Assembly: GCF_018130065.1 (NCBI RefSeq)
Contig: NZ_JAFCME010000006.1
Span: forward strand, 186,001 to 250,000
DNA length: 64,000 bases
Direction of reading: 5' to 3'
Origin: Bradyrhizobium sp. AUGA SZCCT0158
GTDB taxonomy: Bacteria > Pseudomonadota > Alphaproteobacteria > Rhizobiales > Xanthobacteraceae
Numbering within the stretch: position 1 is the stretch's first letter; each line of letters starts with the position of its first letter. Made by a program: the position numbers and the translations under genes. Positions 7,228 to 12,962 of the stretch are shown here, in pieces. The notes under the pieces are model-generated. The model was not told the origin of the DNA. It made no database searches and was given only the letters and a program-made list of their open reading frames with translations.

Positions 7228-7764
7228 ATGTTCCAGAATTGCTCCGCGCTCGTGCTCAACGCGGATTTCCAGCCGCTCAGCTATTTCCCACTCAGCCTGT
7301 TCGGCTGGGAAGACGCCATCAAGGCGGTCGTCAAGGGATCTCACGTCGTCGTCGCTGAATACGACGAGGTCGCCCGTAGCCCGTCGATCCAGATGAAGTT
7401 GCCATCGGTGATCGCGCTGCGCTGTTATGTGCGGCCGCCGAACCGGGTCGCCTTCACCCGGTTCAACGTGTTCCTTCGGGATCACTTCGTGTGCCAGTAT
7501 TGCAGCGTTCCGCACCGCCCGAACGATCTTACCTTCGACCATGTCCTGCCGCGCGCCGCCGGAGGCATGACGTCCTGGGAGAACATCGCAACGGCATGCA
7601 GCCCCTGCAATATGCGGAAAGACACACGGCTGGAGAAGCCCCGCCGGAAGCCGTTCGAGCCCACGGTGCATCAGCTGATGGCGGCGCAGCGCCATTTCCC
7701 GCCGAACTTCCTGCACGAGACCTGGCGCGACTTCCTGTACTGGGATGTCGAACTCGAGAAGTAA
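7228..7764 (+). CDS. HNH endonuclease inside the tRNA array
   Basis: The 178-aa protein has an N-terminal domain of about 90 residues (LVLNADFQPLSYFPLSLFGW...) and an HNH nuclease domain: CQYC (about residues 90-93), FDHVLPRAAGG with the metal-binding Asp-His, WENIATACSPCN and a second zinc CxxC. These are the residues of the free-standing bacterial HNH family. ATG at 7228 has AGGAGG 6 nt upstream, an excellent site that argues for expression. It sits between tRNA-Asp and tRNA-Tyr on the same strand. Possible roles are homing or mobility of the array, or a nuclease whose damage the tRNAs offset; the sequence does not decide. Confidence 0.93.
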   Translation: MFQNCSALVLNADFQPLSYFPLSLFGWEDAIKAVVKGSHVVVAEYDEVARSPSIQMKLPSVIALRCYVRPPNRVAFTRFNVFLRDHFVCQYCSVPHRPNDLTFDHVLPRAAGGMTSWENIATACSPCNMRKDTRLEKPRRKPFEPTVHQLMAAQRHFPPNFLHETWRDFLYWDVELEK

Positions 7765-7818
7765 GCCGCCGGCCACGGCCGGCGGTTTCGGTTCTGCGGC
7801 AGGCTTTCAAAACATTTC

Positions 7819-7903
7819 GGGTAACGCCAAGTCTGGTGACTGAGCGGGCCTGTAAAGCCTGCGCCTTTGCGCACGCGCGGTTCAATTCCGCGGTTACCCA
7901 CCA
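7819..7903 (+). tRNA. tRNA-Tyr(GTA)
   Basis: Acceptor GGGTAAC/GTTACCC, anticodon stem CGGGC/GCCTG with loop CTGTAAA (GUA), long variable arm, T-loop TTCAATT, ACCA encoded. Confidence 0.9.
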
Positions 7904-7937
7904 TCGTTCGGCAGATGCCCAACAGCCGTCCAAACCC

Positions 7938-8011
7938 GCGGACCTGGTATATTGGGAGTGCCATGCGCTGCCCGCGCATTGATAGCGGTTCGATCCCGCT
8001 GGTCCGCGCCA
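7938..8011 (+). tRNA. tRNA-Gly(GCC)
   Basis: Acceptor GCGGACC/GGTCCGC, anticodon stem ATGCG/CGCAT with loop CTGCCCG (GCC), T-arm AGCGG/CCGCT with loop TTCGATC, GCCA encoded. Discriminator G is unusual for bacterial glycine tRNA, which normally has U73. Confidence 0.88.
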
Positions 8012-8044
8012 TCTTGCGAAACTGCGCGCGTCGCGCAATTCGCC

Positions 8045-8120
8045 GTCCAGAAAGCTAATCCAGTGAAAGCATCGGCTTGAAACGCCGGGGAGGTCAGGGC
8101 GGCACTGACTCTGGACACCA
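8045..8120 (+). tRNA. tRNA-Phe(GAA) with GGCGGCA T-loop
   Basis: The 76-nt gene has a perfect acceptor GTCCAGA/TCTGGAC, D-stem GCT/AGC, anticodon stem TCGGC/GCCGG with loop TTGAAAC (GAA), T-stem GTCAG/CTGAC and encoded ACCA. The T-loop is GGCGGCA in place of TTCGANT, and the 11-nt D-loop AATCCAGTGAA lacks the GG pair that normally docks with the T-loop. All helices are intact, so this is not random decay. Confidence 0.8.
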
Positions 8121-8124
8121 TCAC

Positions 8125-8194
8125 GGGGGTGCACAAGGTGCATTTGATCCTTGCAAGATCGAAGCGGCCGGGGCGGTACCGGCACTCTCCACCA
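8125..8194 (+). tRNA. tRNA-Ala(TGC)-like with GGCGGTA T-loop, divergent
   Basis: The anticodon stem TGATC/GATCG with loop CTTGCAA gives UGC (Ala). T-stem GCCGG/CCGGC carries loop GGCGGTA. The acceptor GGGGGTG pairs with CACTCTCC if one T is bulged, keeping the G3:U70 pair and A73 that identify alanine tRNAs; CCA is encoded. The D-arm is very short and cannot form together with all five anticodon-stem pairs. It begins 5 nt after tRNA-Phe. Confidence 0.6.
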
Positions 8195-8200
8195 TCTCAT

Positions 8201-8276
8201 TCCCGTCGAGCCATCTCGGTGAGGGCACCCGGCTGTTAACCGGGGTAGCGCGGTTCGAAACCGTGGTCGGGAGCCA
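8201..8276 (+). tRNA. tRNA-Asn(GTT)
   Basis: Acceptor TCCCGTC/GTCGGGA with one mismatch, D-arm GCC/GGC with GG in the loop, anticodon stem CCCGG/CCGGG with loop CTGTTAA (GUU), T-loop TTCGAAA, G73 and CCA encoded. Confidence 0.9.
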
Positions 8277-8304
8277 ATGCCGCTTGTCAGCCGATTACCA
8301 TCAA

Positions 8305-8383
8305 CGACCTGTAGCTCAGTTGGATTCAGAGCGCCGTGCTACGAACGCGGAGGGCGGGGGTTCGAGTCCCTCCAGGTCGGCCA
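8305..8383 (+). tRNA. tRNA-Arg(ACG)
   Basis: Acceptor CGACCTG/CAGGTCG, D-stem GCTC/GAGC, anticodon stem CCGTG/CGCGG with loop CTACGAA (ACG), T-loop TTCGAGT, GCCA encoded. An ACG anticodon needs deamination of A34 by TadA to read all CGN codons it serves. Confidence 0.92.
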
Positions 8384-8390
8384 AAATTGA

Positions 8391-8469
8391 CAGTCTGTAG
8401 GGGAGCCTGGTCGTCCCTACCTGCCTTGGAAGCAGGGGATCGCTGGTTCGAATCCAGCCAGACTGACCA
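8391..8469 (+). tRNA. tRNA-Pro(TGG)
   Basis: Acceptor CAGTCTG/CAGACTG, anticodon stem CCTGC/GCAGG with loop CTTGGAA (UGG), T-loop TTCGAAT, ACCA encoded. It is unlike the ordinary tRNA-Pro(TGG) at 19305, which begins CGGGGTA. Confidence 0.9.
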
Positions 8470-8515
8470 CAATCGATTCAAAGACAAAGCGGGACGCTCG
8501 CGCCTCGCCAGCCTT

Positions 8516-8590
8516 TGCCTCTTGGCTCGGTCGGTAGAGCGCCCGGTTCTGATTCGGGATATCAGCGGTTCAATCCGCGAGGGGCTGCCA
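8516..8590 (+). tRNA. tRNA-Gln(CTG)
   Basis: The anticodon stem CCCGG/TCGGG with loop TTCTGAT gives CUG. T1 does not pair and G73 is present, as in glutamine tRNAs with a weak first pair; CCA is encoded. The T-loop is one nucleotide short (TTCAAT). Confidence 0.8.
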
Positions 8591-8592
8591 AT

Positions 8593-8666
8593 GCGGGCTT
8601 AGGTCATAGGCTGATCACCTGGTTTCCAGCCAGGCAAAGTCGGTTCGAGTCCGGCAGCCCGCGCCA
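8593..8666 (+). tRNA. tRNA-Gly(TCC)
   Basis: Acceptor GCGGGCT/AGCCCGC, anticodon stem CCTGG/CCAGG with loop TTTCCAG (UCC), T-loop TTCGAGT, GCCA encoded. Two nucleotides separate it from tRNA-Gln. Confidence 0.9.
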
Positions 8667-8667
8667 A

Positions 8668-8979
8668 TCACAAGTCAGCTACCTTCCTGGCTGCCGCGAG
8701 GCTGTCCTTGATACTATTCGAGTTGAGGATCCCATCTTCGAATGCGATTCGCGCTGCGGTGAGCCTTCGGTTCAGTTGCAGCTTGGGTCCGGCTCCAAAT
8801 AGCCGGTCGATCTCCGAGTTTATCTCGAGCATTTGCGCGGCGGCTTCATGGGCGACACCAAGCTCATCAAGCCGTGCAGCGACCGACATTTCCCGTTGCG
8901 TTAGCGGCCGTTTCTTTGCCGATTTCGGTTTCCACTTTTTCGCGATCGCCCTTTTGGTCTTCTTCGCTTTCTTTATCAC
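8668..8979 (-). CDS. Lysine-rich hypothetical protein antisense to the array
   Basis: The 103-aa frame has a very basic N-terminus (KKAKKTKRAIAKKWKPKSAKK) followed by a helical, more acidic region ending AAARKVADL. The start would be GTG at 8979, with GGGAG in the complement of the tRNA-Glu gene upstream. It fills the only long tRNA-free gap in the second half of the array and is the only gene on the minus strand there. No family is recognised; a nucleic-acid-binding role is only a guess from the charge. Confidence 0.55.
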   Translation of the reverse strand: MIKKAKKTKRAIAKKWKPKSAKKRPLTQREMSVAARLDELGVAHEAAAQMLEINSEIDRLFGAGPKLQLNRRLTAARIAFEDGILNSNSIKDSLAAARKVADL

Positions 8980-8986
8980 CGTAGCC

Positions 8987-9063
8987 GCTCCCTTCGTCTG
9001 GCGGTCCAGGATAACACCCTTTCACGGTGAAGATCACCGGTTCGAATCCGGTAGGGAGCGCCA
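8987..9063 (+). tRNA. tRNA-Glu(TTC), array copy
   Basis: Acceptor GCTCCCT/AGGGAGC, loop CTTTCAC giving UUC, T-loop TTCGAAT, GCCA encoded. It shares the acceptor and anticodon arm with the ordinary tRNA-Glu at 9493-9567 but differs in the D-arm, variable region and T-arm. Confidence 0.9.
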
Positions 9064-9146
9064 TTGCGGGCGCGTCGCCAAGTTGGCCTAAGGCGCCGGA
9101 TTTTGATTTCCGGTGACCGCTGGTTCGAATCCAGCCCCGCTCACCA
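9064..9146 (+). tRNA. tRNA-Gln(TTG)-like with 8-nt anticodon loop
   Basis: T-arm GCTGG/CCAGC with loop TTCGAAT and encoded ACCA are clear; D-arm GCC/GGC. The anticodon stem CCGGA/TCCGG encloses eight nucleotides, TTTTGATT, one more than normal, with UUG (Gln) in the usual place. The acceptor pairs only in its inner five positions (TTGCGGG with CCCGCTC), and two extra nucleotides precede the D-stem. It may be degenerate or able to shift frame. Confidence 0.55.
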
Positions 9147-9153
9147 AATCCAT

Positions 9154-9225
9154 CGCTCGGCCTCTCGGGAGGGTTTGCTGCTCATAACGGCGAACAGGAC
9201 GGTTCGAAACCGTTACGAGCGACCA
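9154..9225 (+). tRNA. tRNA-Met/Ile2(CAT)
   Basis: Acceptor CGCTCGG/ACGAGCG (six pairs), anticodon stem TGCTG/CGGCG with loop CTCATAA (CAU), T-loop TTCGAAA, ACCA encoded. Whether it is an elongator methionine, initiator, or lysidine-modified isoleucine tRNA cannot be told here. Confidence 0.82.
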
Positions 9226-9231
9226 CCTGCT

Positions 9232-9306
9232 TCCGACCTCGTCTATCAGCTAGGACGCTTGCTTGTGGAGCAGGAAAACACGCGGCGGCACCGTGGGTCG
9301 GGACCA
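9232..9306 (+). tRNA. tRNA-His(GTG) with GGCGGCA T-loop
   Basis: Acceptor TCCGACC/GGTCGGG, D-stem GTC/GAC, anticodon stem CTTGC/GCAGG with loop TTGTGGA (GUG), ACCA encoded. T-stem CACGC/CCGTG (innermost pair C-C) bears the loop GGCGGCA, as in the tRNA-Phe of this array, and the D-loop TATCAGCTAG lacks adjacent GG. Confidence 0.75.
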
Positions 9307-9311
9307 CTTCA

Positions 9312-9387
9312 GGGAGTGAAGCTCAAGTGGACGAGCGCTGGTCTCCAAAACCAGAGGTTCCAGGTTCGAGGCCTGGTTCTCCCGCCA
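9312..9387 (+). tRNA. tRNA-Trp(CCA), last gene of the array
   Basis: Acceptor GGGAGTG/TTCTCCC, D-stem GCTC/GAGC, anticodon stem CTGGT/ACCAG with loop CTCCAAA (CCA), T-loop TTCGAGG, G73 and CCA encoded. Confidence 0.9.
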
Positions 9388-9492
9388 TTTTCTCCGCGGC
9401 AGTGAGGAATGATTGCCGTGCCCGGAAATGAATTAGTTTGCGCGCGGTGGGCGCCCACGGCTTCCTGTGATTTCAATGGCCGAAAAACGGGA

Positions 9493-9567
9493 TGGCGCTC
9501 CCTAGCGGAATCGAACCGCTCTCTCCACCGTGAAAGGGTGGCGTCCTAACCGATAGACGAAGGGAGC
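9493..9567 (-). tRNA. tRNA-Glu(TTC), ordinary chromosomal-type gene
   Basis: On the minus strand GCTCCCT/AGGGAGC, loop CTTTCAC (UUC), T-loop TTCGATT and GCCA. All arms are canonical. Its 3' end faces the tRNA array, about 105 nt away, the place where integrative elements usually insert. Confidence 0.95.
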
Positions 9568-9816
9568 AAAAACAACCGGAAAATCAGTGCTTTACAGCAT
9601 GATGCGCCGTGTTGGTCGCCGATAATCGGGTTGGATCAGGCCGGCGACCGGCGAACGTATAGTGGCGTTTTGCCGGGCGGGCAAGCGGCCTGAAACCGCC
9701 TTTTTCCGGGCGCTTGCGGCCCGCGCCGGCAAGGGAGCACCGGCCAAAAAACCCGATGTTTTGCAACGGATTTTAAAGCCGCCTGGAGTAGGGCTGGTGG
9801 CAGGGGAACTTCTGAC

Positions 9817-10074
9817 ATGGCCTTGGGCACCAAAAAGCGCGAGTCGCGCAAATCGTTGCATCAATCCGGGTGGATCACGCTGGACGGCGGTTTTGCGGCA
9901 CGGCCCTGCGTGGTGCAGGATATGTCCACGACGGGTGCCAAGGTTACGATCGACGATCCCAACACGCTGCCCGCCAAATTGAAGCTGGCGTTTTCGCGCG
10001 ACGCCCGCACGGGCCGAAACTGCGAAGTGGTCTGGCGCCGCGGCAAGTCGGTCGGCATCAAGTTCGTCCGCTAG
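9817..10074 (+). CDS. PilZ domain protein
   Basis: The 85-aa single-domain protein has KKRESRKSLHQSGWI (the basic arginine region), DMSTTGAKV (variant of the DxSxxG motif) and a terminal strand VVWRRGKSVGIKFV, all typical of PilZ. PilZ domains bind cyclic di-GMP and pass the signal to motility or polysaccharide machinery. The first motif RxxxR is present as RESRK, so binding is plausible. AGGGGAAC precedes the ATG. No operon partner is clear. Confidence 0.85.
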   Translation: MALGTKKRESRKSLHQSGWITLDGGFAARPCVVQDMSTTGAKVTIDDPNTLPAKLKLAFSRDARTGRNCEVVWRRGKSVGIKFVR

Positions 10075-10105
10075 CGCCCCGCGGCGCGAGACGATAAAAG
10101 GCGGG

Positions 10106-10360
10106 ATGCGAAACTTCCTTCTTGCGATCCCGGTTCTGGTACTGACTGGCGTGGCGGCGTTGGCCGCCGAACCATCGGGACATCAGAAGTCCGACAGGAC
10201 GGCTCCTTCGGGCAAGCTGCTTCCGCTGAAGGGAGCGACATCAGGCAATCCATGCGCGGCATACGGGGCGGGATTCGTCAGGGTCGAGGGCACCGAGACC
10301 TGCGCGAAGATCGGCGGTGCCGTCAGTATCGAGGCCGGCACATCGGCCCGGTCGCGCTGA
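10106..10360 (+). CDS. Small secreted protein with a porin-like motif
   Basis: The 84-aa protein has a signal peptide (RNFLLAIPVLVLTGVAALAAE) and then NPCAAYGAGFVRVEGTETC-AKIGG, the sequence found just after the signal peptide in alphaproteobacterial Omp2b-type porins. No barrel follows; the protein stops 30 residues later. It could be a porin remnant or an independent small periplasmic protein with two cysteines that might form a disulfide. Confidence 0.65.
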   Translation: MRNFLLAIPVLVLTGVAALAAEPSGHQKSDRTAPSGKLLPLKGATSGNPCAAYGAGFVRVEGTETCAKIGGAVSIEAGTSARSR

Positions 10361-10363
10361 GCG

Positions 10364-11008
10364 TCACGTCATCGGCGGCGCGATGAACTGGATAAATCCG
10401 GGGCGCTCCGAGATCTGCGCGAACCAGCGCTCGAGGTTCGGAAGTTTCGGCTTGGTGACGCCCTCGACGCCGAACCAGCGCCGCGCGAAAGCGCCGAGCG
10501 CGATGTCGGCGATCGTGAACTGATCGCCTTCGATATAGCGGCGCGTTGCCACTTGTGCGTCGACGATCCGCCATTGCACGGCTTCCGCGTCGGCGTCCTT
10601 CTGGACCTGGACCATGTCGCGTTTTTCCGGCGCCGTGCGCACCAGCGCCCAGAACACCGGCCGGTCCACCGGTTGCAGGGTCGACAGCGTCCAGTCCAGC
10701 CAGCGGTCGACGGCCGCGCGTGCCTGCGGACTGTGCGGATAGATCGGCGAATTCTGGCCGTAGGCGAGACAGAGGTAGCGCATCACCGAATTGGATTCCC
10801 ACAGCACGAAATCGCCGTCGATCAGCGTCGGCACGCGGCCATTGGGATTCATCGCAAGGTAGGGCGCTTCATTATTCTTGCCGAACTGCATGCCGGCATC
10901 GATGCGGTCATAGCCGAGATCGAGCTCGCGCAGGCACCACAGGACTTTCTGAACGTTGACCGAATTGGCCCGGCCCCAGATGGTGAGTTGTTGTTTGTTG
11001 TCAGCCAC
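10364..11008 (-). CDS. Glutathione S-transferase
   Basis: The 214-aa protein has the N-terminal thioredoxin-like domain (LTIWGRANSVNVQKVLWCL, NPNGRVPTLIDGD, WESNSVMRYL) and the alpha-helical C-terminal domain ending with a GxxxTIADIALG N-capping motif. Such enzymes conjugate or reduce electrophiles with glutathione in the cytoplasm. The start is GTG at 11008 with GGGAG upstream. Ser or Asn near residue 16 may be the catalytic residue. Substrate unknown. Confidence 0.9.
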   Translation of the reverse strand: MADNKQQLTIWGRANSVNVQKVLWCLRELDLGYDRIDAGMQFGKNNEAPYLAMNPNGRVPTLIDGDFVLWESNSVMRYLCLAYGQNSPIYPHSPQARAAVDRWLDWTLSTLQPVDRPVFWALVRTAPEKRDMVQVQKDADAEAVQWRIVDAQVATRRYIEGDQFTIADIALGAFARRWFGVEGVTKPKLPNLERWFAQISERPGFIQFIAPPMT

Positions 11009-11124
11009 GTGTTTTGCTCCCGGCGGTTTTCTTGCGGTGATCTTCTTGCAACCGGTTCATAGCGGAAGATCAGCAAAAAAGCGCGGGCCGCCTTGGCTTG
11101 GACCAAACAAAACCTGGACCAAAC

Positions 11125-11163
11125 AAAAACAGGCTCCGCCGCGGCGCGACGGAGCCTGTTTTT
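11125..11163. terminator. Bidirectional intrinsic terminator
   Basis: AAAAACAGGCTCCG (to 11138) pairs with CGGAGCCTGTTTTT (from 11150), a long symmetric stem with A on one side and T on the other. It lies between the GST gene start and the small gene at 11178, so it mainly serves the minus-strand small gene. Confidence 0.85.
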
Positions 11164-11177
11164 ACGTACGCTTGCCG

Positions 11178-11258
11178 TCAGCGGCCGAAGAACAACCACA
11201 ACAGAAGGATTATCGGTATCGGCACGCCCAACAGCCACAACAAAATTCCTCGTCCCAT
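11178..11258 (-). CDS. 26-aa single-pass membrane peptide
   Basis: ATG at 11258 follows GGAGGATACGAG on the minus strand, a very good ribosome binding site. The peptide begins MGRGILLWLLGVPIPI, is almost entirely one hydrophobic helix and ends FFGR. The strong start signal, the terminator directly downstream and the clear membrane character support a real gene although it is far below usual length cut-offs. Function unknown. Confidence 0.7.
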   Translation of the reverse strand: MGRGILLWLLGVPIPIILLLWLFFGR

Positions 11259-11525
11259 CCTCGTATCCTCCAAAATATCAATCAAGGAGAGAACGTGCGG
11301 CCGCGTGTCTTGTTCCTTCGCGCGGACCGAAACTGCGCACGCGATGCCGTGTTATGATGGTGGAATATCGGAGAGCGACAGTCCGATTCGAAACAGCGAA
11401 TAGCCGTCTCGATCGACGGGTGCGCGTCAACGTCCATTCGTCTTCCGAGGTTTCTGAGGGAAACGGCACGTCCGCTTTCGTCACCAGCCGGTAGCTGGGA
11501 TGGCGGACGTGCACGAAGAAGTTGT

Positions 11526-11611
11526 ACCGTAACGTTTCAAGCGAAGTGGATTCCGGTTCGCGTCAAGAGAGCCAGAGCCCGTTTTGATTCATTAAAGAAC
11601 CGAACAGGCTC
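11526..11611. repeat. Degenerate copy of the two-hairpin palindromic repeat
   Basis: GTTTCAAGCGAAGTGGATTC followed by CGGTTCGCGTCAAGA and AGAGCCCGTTTTGATTCA matches the order of elements in the copies at 38108 and 39158, with the middle segment shortened. It ends next to the stop codon of the glyoxalase gene and its hairpin may act as the terminator of that gene. Confidence 0.6.
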
Positions 11612-11616
11612 AACGC

Positions 11617-12069
11617 CTACCAGTGGCCGGTGTTCGGCATCGAGGTCCACGGCTCGGCCGGCGGCTTCGGGTCACCCTTCTGCAAGAGCTCGATCGAATG
11701 CAGATCCGGCGAGCGGACGAACGCCATATTGCCGTCGCGCGGCGGGCGATTGATGGTGATGCCCATCTTCATCAGCCGGTCGCAGGTGGCGTAGATGTCG
11801 TCGACCTCATAGGCGAGGTGACCGAAATAGCGGTCTTCGCCGTATTTCTCTTCGTCCCAATTGTAGGTCAGTTCGACCAGCGGCGCGCCGCGGGTGGCCG
11901 GCGAGGCCTTGAGCAGGCCTTCGTCTTCGGCGGCGCACAGGAACACCAGCGTGAAGCGGCCCTTGTCGTTGTCGATCCGGCGCACTTCCTTCAGCCCCAG
12001 CGCATCAGAATAGAATTTCATCGCGGCATCGAGATTGCGGACGCGCAGCATGGTATGGAGAAAACGCAT
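11617..12069 (-). CDS. gloA: Lactoylglutathione lyase (glyoxalase I), VOC superfamily
   Basis: The 150-aa protein begins MRFLHTMLRVRNLDAAMKFY, continues with GLKEVRRIDNDKGRFTLVFL and has GHLAYEVDDIYATCDRL and DLHSIELLQ. This is the glyoxalase I pattern, with metal ligands His5, a Glu around 70 (VELTYNW), His near 90 and Glu near 138. It isomerises the hemithioacetal of methylglyoxal and glutathione to S-lactoylglutathione. AAGGGAG precedes the ATG at 12069. Confidence 0.9.
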   Translation of the reverse strand: MRFLHTMLRVRNLDAAMKFYSDALGLKEVRRIDNDKGRFTLVFLCAAEDEGLLKASPATRGAPLVELTYNWDEEKYGEDRYFGHLAYEVDDIYATCDRLMKMGITINRPPRDGNMAFVRSPDLHSIELLQKGDPKPPAEPWTSMPNTGHW

Positions 12070-12215
12070 GTTTCTTGGCTCCCTTTGCGAGGCTTGGTTT
12101 TTGGTTCGGGGCTTGAATAGCAGCAAAATCCCCCACGGGGCAGGGGGCAAGATGCCATTCAGGCGCCACCCCGGGGCCCTTTACATAGCGGTGTGGCTGG
12201 GAAAGTGATGGCAGT

Positions 12216-12565
12216 ATGAAATACCTGCTTGGCGCTCTTCTCATCTCCGGCACGGCTCATGCAGCCGACCAACTTCCCAACAGCATGCTCGGGAAGTGGG
12301 CCTCTGACGCTGCTGCGTGCGGACAGCAGTCCAGCGAACTCGGGATGACGGTCGAACCCCGGACAGTGCTGTTTTACGAGCATGGCTTTCAGATCAAGCG
12401 CATTACCCGGCTAAGGATGGCTCACTAAAGGGAACAGGGTATGGTTTTGCAGACGATGGTCGGTCCAACGGTTCAATCACGCTTAAGCTGATTGATCCCA
12501 ACAAGCTTCAGACCAAGGGAGATATCTATCATCGGTGCGAAAAGCGAAATGGAGGCGCACGATGA
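12216..12565 (+). pseudogene. Frameshifted small secreted protein
   Basis: The first frame encodes a signal peptide (KYLLGALLISGTAHAA) and SMLGKWASDAAACGQQ up to about 12405. The remaining sense is in another frame: KDGSLKGTGYGFADDGRSNG and ITLKLIDPNKLQTKGDIYH. Together they make one plausible protein of about 115 aa with a length change near 12405-12415. It is either a decayed gene or a sequencing error. Confidence 0.65.
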
Positions 12566-12962
12566 GTGAAGCCGAAGTGAGCGGCCTTGCTGCGACCTTC
12601 CTCAACTATCACCGTTGCGGGAAAGATAAGCGCGCCGGGCGGGCCAAGCACGAGTCCCGGCGCGTCTGAACTGTGGGTAATTCGACCGTGGGCTGGACAG
12701 GCAAGCCCGTCCGCACATTATGCGTCGCGAGACGGAATCTCTGGAGGGCCTAGGGGGACAGTCTCGCTGAAGGCCACGCGGCGTAACGCCCGCGTGGCCT
12801 TTTGTTTTCCAATTATTTACGATTGCTCGTCCGCAAAATTGCGGACGCTGTTCGTTCTCCGAGAACAAAAGCGGAGCCGGCAGGCTAGCCATTGATCGCC
12901 TGGCGGGTGACGGCCGGAACGAACTTTTTCCCGCCGGGTTCTTTCCACAAAGGAGAGGAGCC
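12566..12962. other. Noncoding stretch with one terminator
   Basis: No convincing gene. It holds the strong hairpin at 12771-12808, which suggests a transcript (possibly a small RNA) ending there, and a dyad CTGTTCGTTCT-CC-GAGAACAAAAG at 12848-12871 that recurs at 15060. Confidence 0.5.
12771..12808 (+). terminator. Intrinsic terminator
   Basis: AGGCCACGCGG (12771-12781) pairs with CCGCGTGGCCT (12790-12800), 11 bp, followed by TTTTGTTTT. No intact gene lies immediately upstream on the plus strand. Confidence 0.85.

Noticed and set aside
8089-8190. A single 108-nt tRNA-like fold joining the Phe and Ala region
   Set aside because: Two separate tRNAs explain the sequence better: GTCCAGA upstream pairs perfectly with TCTGGAC, giving a 76-nt tRNA-Phe.
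6231-9387. CRISPR array
   Set aside because: The spaced similar motifs (GGTTCGA...) are T-arms of tRNA genes; there is no constant repeat or spacer length.
12848-12871. LexA box
   Set aside because: The alphaproteobacterial site is GTTC-N7-GTTC in direct orientation; here the second half site is missing or at a wrong spacing.
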